A stretch of DNA of 64,000 bases, from assembly GCA_009746045.1 (NCBI GenBank), contig RPFO01000085.1:62001-126000 (forward strand), read 5' to 3'. Source of the stretch: Mesostigma viride (Eukaryota > Streptophyta > Mesostigmatophyceae > Mesostigmatales > Mesostigmataceae). Below the pieces are notes generated by a model, which saw nothing but the letters and a program-made list of their open reading frames with translations, ran no database searches and was not told the origin of the DNA. Positions 20,460 to 31,158 of this stretch are shown one piece after another; the stretch's first letter is position 1; each line of letters begins with the position of its first letter. A program made the position numbers and the translations under genes.

Positions 20460-22097
20460 TGGAGTGCTTCCATCCTTGCTCCTCTCGCAGGTGCCCATCA
20501 CCGCCCTACCGTGCGACGACGTGGCCGGCATAATTCTGCCGGAGGAAGGTTGGCCGCTGGCGACCGTCACTAGTGCCAGTCGATGTGTGCGCTCCGCTCC
20601 AGTATACGACGACCTGGTACACGATGCTGCTCGAGGACACAAGAGCGTTAGAGTGTTCTGTCATTACTGCGCCTGAGAGTTATGTAACTGGTTCCAGTCG
20701 CACGCGCCCGCTATCTATCAGAGTTATGTAACTGGTTCCAGTCGCACGCGCCCGCTATCTATCAGAGTTATGTAACTGGTTCCAGTTGCACGCGCCCGCT
20801 ATCTATCAGAGTTATGTAACTGGTTCCAGTCGCACGCGCCCGCTATCTATCAGAGTTATGTAACTGGTTCCAGTTGCACGCGCCCGCTATCTATCAGAGT
20901 TATGTAACGGGTTCCAGTCGCACGCGCCCGCTATCTATCAGAGTTATGTAACGGGTTCCAGTCGCACGCGCCCGCTATCTATCAGAGTTATGTAACTGGT
21001 TCCAGTCGCACGCGCCCGCTATCTATCAGAGTTATGTAACGGGTTCCAGTCGCACGCGCCCGCTATCTATCAGTCAGACGACGAACTGGTCGACACGACA
21101 CTGCTGGAGGATGGCAGTTGAGGCAACTTCTTTCATGTACTTGCTCATCAGCCCCTGCCATTAGTGCCAGACTGCTGCTGTGCGTGCACTCCCTATCACA
21201 CAATGCTCAGCATCGCTGGAAGTGATGCTAGCAATCGGCTCAAGGGCGATGAGCGTATACCACATCATAGCGCCATTTGCTATGTGCCCCGTTTCTTCCA
21301 TACAATGACCTGGCCAATGGGAATGGTTTTTGATGCCCCTGGAGGATGGCAAGGATGTGACAGGTGGAGGCCCTGCGCCCATCATTGGTGCTGGCCAACG
21401 GTTGCGTGCTTCGTGTCATCCGATGACCAGTGGGCCACTGGAAGTGATGCTGATCACTAGTAGTGCCACCGGGCCCAACCAGGCATGCTGCAACCAGGCT
21501 GAGATTCCTTGAGGTTGCCAGCATGCTTGCATGATCGAGGTTGTTATGACATGCTCGCCTTCAGCGCTTCACCCCAACTGCATCCGCTACATCGCCTGGG
21601 AGAAGTGTTGGCCTGTTGGGGCCATTCGTGTGTGCGATTGGCGCCAAGTATCCCTTCCTTGAAATCACGCAACACAAGCAGGGGATCATGCTCATTTTTT
21701 TCCTGATCGATCCTGTGAACATTCTCTGCATTAGTGGGCGTACCATGCATATGACGCACTGTTGCTCCCTGTGCAAGGGTGCAAGGAGGGTGCAAGGAGG
21801 GTGCACGGGTGCAAGGGTATCCCTAGACTTGGATTCATGCTATGCTGTACCCACGCCACCTTGCAGTGCGCTGCTTACAGTGAGTCTCTTGAAAGAGCTT
21901 ACTTGCTGAAGGCCGACGTCAGTGCACCCGACATCTGGGTGTCGAATACTACTGTCCTGCATAAAGCAACCATGGGAGGCACAATTCCTCGTAAACAATG
22001 CATGCACGTTAAATGACGGGCGTGATCTGCAGCACTCAACGTTGTGTACATGAGAAAGGCAACCCCAAACCATAAATTGCCATGCTTTCCTGGCATC
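20460..22097. other. 3' flank of the channel gene with exon 9 copies
   Basis: No further gene is supported. The stretch holds degenerate copies of the exon 9 end (gacgacctggtggacatgat and following). They lie at about 20608-20640 and about 21082-21120, with a weaker one near 21330-21350; each is followed by a tract resembling the sequence after the real stop codon. Small gcaagg repeats lie near 21775-21815. The open frames listed here are short and show no domain. Confidence 0.55.
20677..21072. repeat. 44-bp minisatellite, nine units
   Basis: Nine direct copies of a 44-bp unit beginning gagttatgtaactggttcca and ending cgcccgctatctatca, about 220 bp downstream of the channel stop codon. Variation is limited to a few sites (ctggt/cgggt, gtcg/gttg), and variant types recur along the array. 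This indicates recent expansion by unequal exchange or slippage. Confidence 0.95.
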
Positions 22098-22110
22098 CAT
22101 GCACGGTGTA

Positions 22111-22726
22111 CCTGGACACTGACGCAGGAGCTGGAGCAACGACTCGACGGCAACGTCACCAAGATGCTGCGCAAGGCCCTTAACATCCCCTTTGGTTTGC
22201 ACATTAGTAATGAGGATTTGTACGCTGATTTGCCCTATGTTTCCCACATTATTAGGCACAGGCGCCTGGGCCTAGCCGGGCACCTGGCCCGCACAGATCA
22301 GGTAGACACATCAGATAGACTAGCTGGCACCAAGCCCGCCCAGCCTGGGCGTTATGTCCTCGCCTGGCGTGCCCCAGGCCGCGCGCGGCAGGGCCGCCAC
22401 CCGTTGACTTTTCATGATAGACTCGGCATGGACATGTGCTTCCCTAGACGAGACAGGCTCACACCCGGTCAGCCTCCTGTCTTGTCTGTAATATGGAGGC
22501 AGGTGGTACGCAAGGATAGATGGCAGGTAGTGATGAAGGAGACCACCCCCAAGTCTGCGGGGGCTCCGCGTGTGACCGCGTATGGCATTCATAGCGATTC
22601 GGGCCGTGGTGCCCACAACCCTGTAACAAGGACCTAGATAGCTTGCATCATCCATTCCATCCCATGTTCCCCTCCCACTGAGGAGGCATGCTCACGGGAC
22701 GCAGTCACGTGTCTAATTAATTAATT
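22111..22726 (+). mobile_element. 5'-truncated LINE copy with 13-bp TSD
   Basis: Flanked by a perfect 13-bp direct repeat (catgcacggtgta at 22098-22110 and 22727-22739). The insert encodes the C-terminus of a LINE protein, ending near 22637, with the RRLGLAGHLARTDQ block typical of the region after the RT. It then has a short 3' UTR and a TAATTAATTAATT tail instead of poly-A. The same C-terminal block and the same style of tail occur in LINE-A, so they belong to related families. The coding part is open across the insert, which suggests the copy is fairly young. Confidence 0.85.
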
Positions 22727-22739
22727 CATGCACGGTGTA

Positions 22740-24617
22740 AACATTACGTTGACGTTGCTAATTATTCAAAGCTCATTACAAGCTGTACACTGTCTTTTGT
22801 ATACTAATACAAGTTATGATTAGATTTTTAAGTGTATGCTGCATGCGGGTTGCCTGTGTTCCGAAACAGTCCGGACCGCGGGCTTCCTAGCACGTTACGT
22901 AATTCATGACAGTGATAGCCGGTCAGGGTCCTAAATCCCACCGTAGGCCATGGGGGCGCGAGCAGAATCGAAAGCAAGAACATGCCAGAACCGCCAGTCT
23001 GCAATGCTGACAGCTACTACGCCATGAAGGGAAACCATGCTAACCAAAACTGCACCGTTAGTAGCGGCATACCTTATTGCTAAATTAAACGCTCTGGAAT
23101 TGTGGTCGGAGCGAACGCTGCCAGGCCCCGTGGCCTGCCGTGGCAGTCAGTGCCCTCACCCACACCTGCAGATTCTGCGTTGTCACCGTCGTGCCCGGGC
23201 ACGACGGTGACAACACAGAATTTGCAGGTGGGGTTGAGGCCTAGCATACTGCATCGTTGATGTCCCGTTTCCCAGAAGCGTCTTAACAGCTACGTAACCC
23301 TAAACAGGCCCACACCAGAAACACGTCCTTCCAACTGCAGGACGCTCCTTAGTTCCATGTCCGTAACCCTGCATGCGTTTCTGCGGCGCTCTCCACTGAC
23401 GGTGAGCCCGATTCGGTTGCCTCCTATGTACTAAAAATTATACAGTAATTACTTACATCAGAGTGAAGGCACCCAAACAAAGCCAACGCTAAAAAGAGAT
23501 GCCCCGACAAAATAACCTCCTATGTATGCATGTTATCCACCTTTTCTGCTGCCCTGCCTGACCCGTTGGTTTTATGAATTCCCGAACCTGCCTGCCCCGA
23601 TGACCGAGCGGCTTCCCTGTTTCCCCTCGCTTTCCATGCAATTTCAATTTCACGCCGAGTGCATCGGCGTCGGGCTGGGAACCGCGATGGCACGTTTGGT
23701 GTGCGCGCCGTGTGACAGTACCGGACGGTTCGTGGACACACCGGTGGTGCTGCTGGCCGACGCCGAAGGAATTACCAAGGCCCATTCTGTCGACGAATTC
23801 CCCCCCAATGGCTGCAATGCTGGCTAGCTCGCTCCCGTCAGTACGTGACGTGGGTGGGGCCTTGGTGTTTTCCCGCCACGTGTCGGTACTCGGAAAGCGA
23901 AGGCGGGCACTATACTTGCCAGTTGCCAGTATAGGCAAGTGGTCCACTTGACTTGACTTGTGCCAAAATGGTTCATGACCGGTGCCCAATGCATGGTAGT
24001 TAACTTGTGCCCAAAACGGGGGTCTTGCCGCTTAATTGCCCTGCGGTGGACCTTGCACTTCGCAGTGGACCTCCAGGCGTACCGAAGGTGTGAGTGCTAG
24101 AGGTGCTGTCGGTCGTCCGGCCATCCCCGTCCTCCCGTCCCTAAATTATCCTGTTGCCCGCCTCGCCAAGAGATACTGTATACCCAGCTATGAACCTTGC
24201 AACTACACCCTTCACGACATTATATATGTATTGGGGTCCGACCAATCCAGGGCTCACGATCTACAAGAATCTTACTACTGTGATTCGATTCTACTACACT
24301 CTACTACATTCTACTACTGCACTCTAATAAGTTAGTACAGGTAAAATCCAGGGTCTCACAATCTTAAACCTGGGAATCTTAAACGTGAAAGGTGTACCAT
24401 TACTGTATAGGCGGCTACCGTGGGTACGGGCCGTCGTCACCCAATGCGTCGCGTCACGGCTGTAGCCATGATTTTCAAATGTGACCGCGTGCAAGCTTGA
24501 TGAGCGAGGAGACGTGAATAATGTCACTACGTACGATATACCCTGCAGTCAGTGCTCTGCAGTCAGTAGCGTTGCCGCCAGCCTAGCTATGCCTCCGACG
24601 CGTTGCATCGCACGTTC
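22740..24617. other. Gene-poor spacer before the nested retrotransposons
   Basis: I see no gene. The longest frame (23489-23989, minus) has no recognisable domain. The notable feature is the palindrome at 23163-23230. Short repeats (tgcagtcag twice near 24545-24565; ctactacactctactac near 24290) are also present. Confidence 0.4.
23163..23230. repeat. 68-bp near-perfect palindrome
   Basis: Two 34-bp arms (starting cacctgca and ending caggtg) meet with no spacer at cccggg (centre 23196/23197). Only two positions mismatch. It could extrude as a cruciform or form a long hairpin in RNA. It is not adjacent to any annotated gene. Confidence 0.9.
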
Positions 24618-24962
24618 AGTTGAGTAACTCTAGAGCCCTAGGATCTGGCTCTAAGTTCCCCATGTCCATCCGCACGCCTTCCGCTAGCGTCCGCTAAGCC
24701 GCCGGCTATAATCCGGCGGTCCGATGCGGTCGACCGGTCTAAGGGCGGCGCCTAGGGCCGGCGCCACCTAGGCCCCAGTCCGGGGCCTTATCCGGATCGG
24801 TACGGACAGCTAGCTTGTCCCACGGTTACGGCTAACCGGATAGGGTTTGCTGGCTAAGACATAAACCAGTGGTTGGCCAGCTCCGACAGCAGTTCTCTGT
24901 GTTCACCTTATCCCAAGCTCAACGTGACCGACCGCCATAGCTGAGCCGGTCGGGCTTTAACT
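24618..24962 (+). repeat. 5' LTR of copia#1
   Basis: 345 bp, starting AGTTGAGTAACTC and ending GGCTTTAACT. It contains an imperfect inverted block around 24690-24790 (gccgccggctataatccggcgg and ggcgcctagggccggcgcc). The sequence right after the LTR (TGTATTCATAAAAATCC) does not start with the TGG expected of a standard tRNA 3'-end primer binding site. Confidence 0.93.
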
Positions 24963-24981
24963 TGTATTCATAAAAATCCCG

Positions 24982-27763
24982 ATGGCTTCCGGTACACGGA
25001 GCCGCACGGGCGAACACACAGATACGCCAAGTGGCGAGGCCGCAGGGTCCGTCCTGCCACGCTTTAGTGCGGACGAGGCCACGAGGTTGATGCAAACCCT
25101 CGTGGCGCAACCTGAACTGGCCAAGCAGTTCAATTTGATGCTTGCTGCTGACGATGCACTGAATCGCGGCCCTCTCAAGCAAACGGAGGTGCCCGCTGAT
25201 CTACCTGCCGACTATACGGCGGACGACGCAGCAGATTTTCTAGCTGCTCTCAAGCGTCTGCGCGATGGACGCGCAGACAAAGATTCGGAGCTGATTGGCA
25301 AGTTCCGTGCAGTATTTCTGCAGTACAACAAAGCACCCAAACATTGCCAATCTAGTTCGCATTGCGGACGACAACAAACAAACCTGGGAAGTTTTTTACA
25401 ACGGTCTAGATGCCCACTTGTCGCGGTCTAAGGAAGAGGCCGACGAGCAAGCCTTCAACGACTTCGAGGGCTATGCAGTTAATAAGGCAAATTTGCCCGG
25501 GGCTGCACGTGATTTCCAGGTCTTCGTGCACAAGCACAAGCTGCTAGATACTCTCAAGCCCATTTTCCTGTGCAATCGATTTCTCAAGAAATGCGACCTG
25601 TCGTCGGATGTGCATCTGACCATAGCGACGGAACTCAAAAAGAAGAGTGCCGTCAGTTTCGACGAGGGCATGCTGTATTTGATCTCATGCTTCAAGAGTG
25701 CGCAGTCCAAGCCGGCTGCCTCGGCCGCTCTGCCATCCCTGCGCAAGGTGGATACCGGCGCGTCTTCTTCTTCAGGCGCAGAGGCTCCAATTACGCGGTC
25801 GGAGCTTACGGCCATCCTGAAAAAGGTCGTCGGCCACGGCAACAACGGGGGCCAGCGAGGGCGCAAGCGCGGGCATGGTGGCGACGCCAAGCAGGGTGAC
25901 AATCCCCCGGCCAAGCGGCAGCAGGGGGCGTCTACTGACCGCAAGCAACGCTGTGAGCGCTGCTTCGGACGTCGCCATGTCCGGGATGACTGCCGAGTTC
26001 GCCCGGACCTGGAGCTCGAGGACAACCTTTGCCGCAAGTGCCACGACGTTCTGCGTGGTCACAGCGTGGAGGCGTGCAAGGCCAAGCGCATCGTCGTCCA
26101 CGGCACACGCGAGGAGTGGGCAGAGCGACGGGCAGCACGAAAGTCAGGTGAGAGCACGCTCGATACCCCTTCTTTTGCTCAATGCGTCACGCTGAACCGG
26201 GCCGTCGTAGAGCCTGACGTCGTTCCTAAAAGCAACGTGACTGCATCCTCTGTCTCATTCCGTGATGTGCTCACGCAATCCGTTGATGCTGCTCTGGCTC
26301 TGTCGCGCCAGGATCACGTGCTTCCTGAGCACGGGTCTACAATGCGTGACCTAAGCAATGTGGTGTCTTCTAGGTCGGGTGTGTACAACGCCGAGCGACC
26401 AAGCACTACTGCAGCACCCCAGCTAGATACTGGGGCGGTTGGGCCTATGAGGAATGTTGTGACAGTGCAAGAGAATGCTGGGCGGGCAGATGTTCTCGGT
26501 ACACACCACCCTAGTGTGGATCTTCACATTGGCAAGGTGCTCACACGGGCGGCCTTTCGTGCAGCCTCTGAAGCTGCCCAGTTAGCCAATGTCACTACCC
26601 CAGTAGTCACCCCACCTGTTGAGAATCCTGACAATGCCACTGCACCTCAGGCTGTCACCCTGAAACTGTTAGCATACCAGATGCACCGTGCATACGGGCA
26701 TGAGGCCCAAGCCGAGGTAGAGGGGGCACACATGTTGGGGGCACCTTTATACAACGAGCTGAAGAATGTGCGTGCTCAGTGTCCTGCCTGCATCAAGATC
26801 AGGAAGAAGTCGCGTAGGCGGCATGCCAAGACTCCACCCTTGGAGCGAGGGTACCTTGTGGGGGATGTCATGCACATGGAAGGGGGGGACACCTATTTCA
26901 TAGTCAAGGATAGGTTCAGCAAGGTCACCTACATTGAGCCGCTGCCCCACATGTTTGAGGCTGACCTGCACAGGGCTATCAAGATCAGCCTGGCTTTCTT
27001 TCATCCCGTAGTGGAGCTCATGCTAGACCAGCAGTTCCGCTGTGTGCAAGGTTTGCCGGGGATGGAGGCCGTGGTCATCGTGGGGCGTGAGGATCACGGC
27101 AATATGGGCATGATAGATCGCACTGTAAGCTATGTCAAGACTGTGGCAGCCAAGCGACAGGATAACCCACATGGCAAATCCTACGCGGTCAAGACGGCGT
27201 GGTGCAAGGAGCTCATGCATGTGTGCAACCATAGGCACGTGCTTGATGTCAAGGGCTTTGGGCTAGTCACGCCTCGGGGGCTGTCAGCGGGCACCTACTC
27301 ACCCGAGGTAGTAGAGGCATACCAACAGCATCTACAGGATACCGCCGCCAAGCTGCGGCTCAAGGATGCCACGCTGCCTGATTTGTCTAGCGCTTTTGAG
27401 GTCGGGCAGTTGGTCATGTTCCACAAGGAGAGCTCGCCCAGCGGCAAACGGGGCACCATGCAGGGGCCTGGGGCCATCACAAAGTTAGACTGGCCGCTGC
27501 GGGTCATAGACATAGAGTGGAATGATCGGGTGTATAGGGTACCATGGGCATCGGTGGCAGGCTATAAGCAAGGGGATAGCATGGAGAGTGAGCTGGCAGC
27601 CAACAGGGCACTGGGGTGGGTAGTGAAGGATAATGCGCCTGTCGTAGCATCTGAGGTGGTACCCCACGGGTCGCTCCCAGGGGCAGACACAGCTACACCC
27701 CCCCCTCCCCTGGGCCCCAATATGACCCCGTGGATGGGTGGGATGAGGATGGGGTGGGTTTGA
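24982..27763 (+). pseudogene. Gag and integrase region of copia#1
   Basis: The gag N-terminus (from the ATG at 24982) runs in one frame to about 25330; the protein then continues in the 25295-27763 frame, so one indel has occurred. Gag carries basic stretches (GQRGRKRGHGG) and two cysteine motifs (CERCFGRRHVRDDC and CRKCHDVLRGHSVEAC) at about 25955-26085. The gag-pre-integrase part has H-x3-H-like and CPAC residues (about 26680-26800). The integrase core follows with acidic residues in GDVMHM and LMLDQQF. The third site reads GMIDRTVSYVK, so Asp stands where the other copies here have Glu (AIERA, IAERA). No protease-sized domain is seen between gag and integrase. The last residues overlap the next ORF in another frame. 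Confidence 0.85.
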
Positions 27764-28573
27764 CGGGACCTAGTGCACGTAGTGACTCACCTCCTGTGCT
27801 AGCCACGGATAATGTGGGAGGCCCGCCTAGCGTGGCCTCGCCGGAGGGTCAGGGTCCTGCCCATGCGCCTCGCCCACCTAGGGACCTGGCTTCAACGGTC
27901 ACGGCCTTGTGGCGTGCTCAGGCGCTTAAAGCGAAAGCTGCATCAGGGGTGGCTCAGGTCAAAACTCTCTCACAGGGGGTCAGGCCGGTTAAGTCAGCCT
28001 TGTTTCCTACGTGTAGACCGTGGCAGCTGGTGGCTGTGGACACGCAAGCATCCGTGTCTATTATCTCTCGTCGGGCAGCCACCCTGTATCCAGTGCTAGA
28101 GTCGCCGTACAAATCGGTGACCGACTTTGCAGGCACTTCGGCATATCAAGTTACCGGGATGGTGGTGCTGCCGGTGTTGGGCATTGACACGCCGTTTCAC
28201 GTCGTGGATGGCTACGAGGATGTGGCCTTGCTGGGCGAACCTTTCGTATCATACCCGGGGTTCTCAGTGTCCACTGACTAGCTGTCGGTCGCGGGGGTGG
28301 GCAGCATCCCGCTTCGCGAGTACCACGCTCCATTGGGGGTGGTGGTAGGGCAGCCCGGCGTCGTGCGGCGCTTACCGATGGTGGCGTTTTCCACACCGCC
28401 GCTCGTCCAGTCCATCATTCAGCCTCAGGATTGGCACCCGCGCAGCTTCGGCCTCCACTCACACTCACTGGCGGCGGATAGCCCTGTGACGTGGGAGCAA
28501 CTTGTCCTGGACTGTCAAGATCCTCTCAAGTTTGCTTTGTGGCGCGACGCGTTCATTCGAGCCAAGGAGCAGT
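27730..28573 (+). pseudogene. Retropepsin-like domain and start of RT, copia#1
   Basis: This frame follows integrase and carries an aspartic-protease-like segment: VAVDTQASVSII at about 28025-28060, then a beta-rich stretch (VTGMVVLPVLGIDTPFHVV) and the flap-to-C-terminal motif DVALLGEPFV near 28220-28250. The canonical retropepsin triad is D-T/S-G; here it reads D-T-Q. A TAG stop at 28279-28281 interrupts the frame, which then continues open (VGSIPLREY ...) to the copia#2 insertion at 28573. After removal of copia#2 and LINE-B the reading passes straight into the RT at 42517. Confidence 0.75.
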
Positions 28574-28856
28574 AGTTGTACTGTGTAGTTCTACTCAGTA
28601 CCATAAATCCTACAGTAGTGTGGACGCCGCGCCGTCAGCATCTTTGCTGCGTCGGAATCTTGTGAACGGCATCTAGCGTCGCGCCGAGGAATCTCGGACT
28701 ATGTTAAGCAAGTCCAATGCACGATGATAAGTTAATGAGAAATAAATGCAACGTGACGGCGGACGAGGTAGCCGCCGGCGTGTTCCTCTGCGTAGCACCA
28801 AAGCAAGTTTGCCTCTCGACGAAGAGCGTTGGTATCCAAGACACATTATTGCAACT
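28574..28856 (+). repeat. 5' LTR of copia#2
   Basis: 283 bp with AGTT...AACT ends. Compared with the 3' copy it has acagt inserted near 28613 and several substitutions. The internal region starts TGTACTCAAGAAAG, again not a standard TGG primer binding site. Confidence 0.92.
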
Positions 28857-28883
28857 TGTACTCAAGAAAGAACATTTTCAAAA

Positions 28884-30128
28884 ATGTTCCGGACGGGCCT
28901 GACAACGCCGTCGTCCAAAATCAAACACAAAATCAAGCTGCCGAATCTCGGAGCCCTGGGCTCGAAGGGCGTGGGCACACTCCGCAAGCCCACCGCGAGC
29001 GAGATTCAGAGGAATCTGAACGAAGAATTTGCCAAGCAGGATAGCCCCGCAGTGGTGGACACTGCGGCGGAGGAAACTGCACCTGCAGCTGCCCGTGCAG
29101 CGGAGCTGCCAAGTGGATCACAGGCGAGAATCACCAACGAGGCTGGGCTGCGCACTGCAAGCCTAGACCGTGCTGCCCGCATCCTCTGGATGAAGGAGCA
29201 CAAGGTGATCGAGGAGCGAATTCCTGCGCCGATTCCAGCGGCTCCTGAGCCATCAGAGAAGGTGAAAGAACAGTTTATTTTGAACCTGCGAAAGTGGCAC
29301 AGTGATGTCCAAGACATGGTAGCCAAGCCTATCGAATTGCTGAGGCGCAATCGGCTGGCCACCGAGGGTTACAAGGTCGTATCCGACCTGATCGAGATAG
29401 CCTACAAGGAGGACCGGAGATGGGAAGAATTCATGGCTAGTCTTGAGAAGAATCTCCTGAAGACGGGGCTAATGCGCCTCGTCGCAGATGCAGTAAGTAT
29501 TCTAAAGTTTGATCTGAATCGGAAGGTAGACATCAGCCAGGCAACGCTCGACTACGAGCAGAAACTGGCGTTGTCGTCATGCTCGCCAGGTGACGCCTTC
29601 TCGGTGGTAATGTTTCTGGCAAAGGGCATCATGTCTGGTAGCCTGTCTGAGTCCGCCCTCCAGGGCATGTCGGGAACACTGACTGTCGACAAGCTAGCAA
29701 ATAGGGCAGAGGCTTTCCAGATTATTCGCAATTCTGTTGCTGTGCCGGCTGCCGCCAAGGCATTGGTGGAAGCGGGCATTTCTGACCCTCTTTCCTCTGC
29801 TGCAGCGCCCATTGCAAGAATTCATGGTGCAGGTGAAGAGAAGTGTGGCCGATGCCAGGGCACCGGGCATGTGTGGTCGGATTGCCCAGCCAACACGAAG
29901 GCTGGTCCGAATAATATGCGGCTGTGTGGCGCCTGCCACCAGCCAGGGCACTTCGCCAAGGACTGCAAGCACACACGCGGTCCGCAGGGCAAGAAGCGCC
30001 CGCCCAAGCCGGCTGGCAACATGCGGCCCAAGAAGGCCAAGTGGAACAAATGGCAGAGGCAGGGGAACACCCAGGTCACACCTGCTAACACTCATGTGCC
30101 TGTCCCTGCTCCCTCTGCAGCAAACTAG
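28884..30128 (+). CDS. Gag of copia#2
   Basis: A continuous 414-codon frame starting at the first ATG after the 5' LTR (28884, in aaaATGttc). It encodes a basic N-terminus (KIKHKIKLPN), a long helical central part and a C-terminal nucleocapsid with two CCHC knuckles, CGRCQGTGHVWSDC and CGACHQPGHFAKDC (about 29840-29975), followed by a Lys/Pro-rich tail. It would form the virus-like particle shell and bind the element RNA. The intact frame, in an element that lacks RT, suggests selection or recent birth. The start was chosen because it is the first ATG downstream of the LTR; earlier in-frame Met codons lie within the LTR. Confidence 0.85.
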   Translation: MFRTGLTTPSSKIKHKIKLPNLGALGSKGVGTLRKPTASEIQRNLNEEFAKQDSPAVVDTAAEETAPAAARAAELPSGSQARITNEAGLRTASLDRAARILWMKEHKVIEERIPAPIPAAPEPSEKVKEQFILNLRKWHSDVQDMVAKPIELLRRNRLATEGYKVVSDLIEIAYKEDRRWEEFMASLEKNLLKTGLMRLVADAVSILKFDLNRKVDISQATLDYEQKLALSSCSPGDAFSVVMFLAKGIMSGSLSESALQGMSGTLTVDKLANRAEAFQIIRNSVAVPAAAKALVEAGISDPLSSAAAPIARIHGAGEEKCGRCQGTGHVWSDCPANTKAGPNNMRLCGACHQPGHFAKDCKHTRGPQGKKRPPKPAGNMRPKKAKWNKWQRQGNTQVTPANTHVPVPAPSAAN

Positions 30129-30542
30129 ATAGCCCATGTTGGGACGATGATGTGTTTACCACTGATCTAGCTGCATGTAATGAGCTGGGTAGTTGTGTAG
30201 ACAACAATTCTGCTGCGTGCATTGCTGCTGTGTTGCGTAGCGGCTTGTGCACAGACATTGTTACGCCTGCGGCGACGCGGGACCATGAAACCCCAACGAC
30301 CAGTAATGCTGGTACTATGCAGGCTGGACTCATGCACGTCGACCGTGACGATGGGGGGTCACTGGCCACACCAGGTGAAGTCCTTTCCTTGACTGCTGTT
30401 GCTGCACGCTTGCATCATGTGTTAGGCCATGGGACCCACGCTATCCGTTTTGCACGGGCATTGGCACCGGGGACTAAGTTGGCTAGCACGGTGCAGTCCA
30501 TGTACAGTGGTTGTCACCAGTGTCAGTCCACTGCGCCTAAGC
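30129..30542 (+). CDS. copia#2 pol fragment: gag-pre-integrase (continues at 39832)
   Basis: A frame distinct from gag (ORF from 30152) carries the gag-pre-integrase zinc motif: HHVLGHG followed by CHQCQS near 30510-30530. It is cut at 30542 by copia#3. Joining 30542 to 39832 (one TAAGC removed) continues the same frame without a break into the integrase core, which proves the two pieces were one gene. No protease lies between gag and this segment. Confidence 0.85.
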
Positions 30543-31158
30543 AGTTGAATGAGAGTTTACCACCGAGGGAATCCATGGCTCTTGCAGGAAAGTTGCCTTT
30601 ATTATAATGAGCAAACACAGACGTAAGTCACGTCAAGTCCGAGACTGCACGTAGCACAGACGACAGGGTCGTTATGCCAAGAGAGCGTGCACGCAAGAGC
30701 TAGCGTCCCGGTGTGACCAAGTCACTCATATAGCTTGCTAGGGACGCGTCCAAGTATTCAGCTGCACTGTCACAGCTGAACTGTCAATCAATTGATTACA
30801 CAGACTCTGGCACGCCTTTGGCGCGCAGATCTATCAATTGTCCATACGGCTAGTCCTGTGGACCTATCCGTACACTAGTCAGCATCAATTGTCTCATAGG
30901 TCCTGGCGCGCTACAGTGCGCCTACCTATCAATTGACCATCAAGTCCTGTACAAGTCCTGTCAACGTCCTGCGGACTATCAAAGTGACACTTGTACATCC
31001 TGTGTCCGTACGCGCCCACAGTGGCGCGCCGGGTACTGTCGGCACAGCCTAGGAAACGTCATAACTTTTACGTTCCTTAACCAAATGAGGCGTTCAAGGT
31101 GCCGTTGGAAAGAGCGTAACAATCTCTATCCATCTAACGTAAATCCTTTACGTTAACT
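30543..31158 (-). repeat. 3' LTR of copia#3
   Basis: 616 bp. On the minus strand it follows the polypurine tract at 31159-31180. It contains several copies of tcaattg and agtcctgt, which may be promoter or regulatory repeats of the LTR. Confidence 0.95.

Noticed and set aside
22044-22637. Single host gene starting at 22044
   Set aside because: The frame crosses a target-site duplication at 22098-22110. Only the part after 22110 is LINE-derived and the upstream part is chance open frame.
26420-26520. A protease in copia#1 between gag and integrase, suggested by LDTGAV and DVLG
   Set aside because: The two motifs are only about 20 residues apart, far less than in a retropepsin, and copia#2 and copia#3 have nothing comparable at this place. 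It was considered because it would have given the normal Ty1/copia order.
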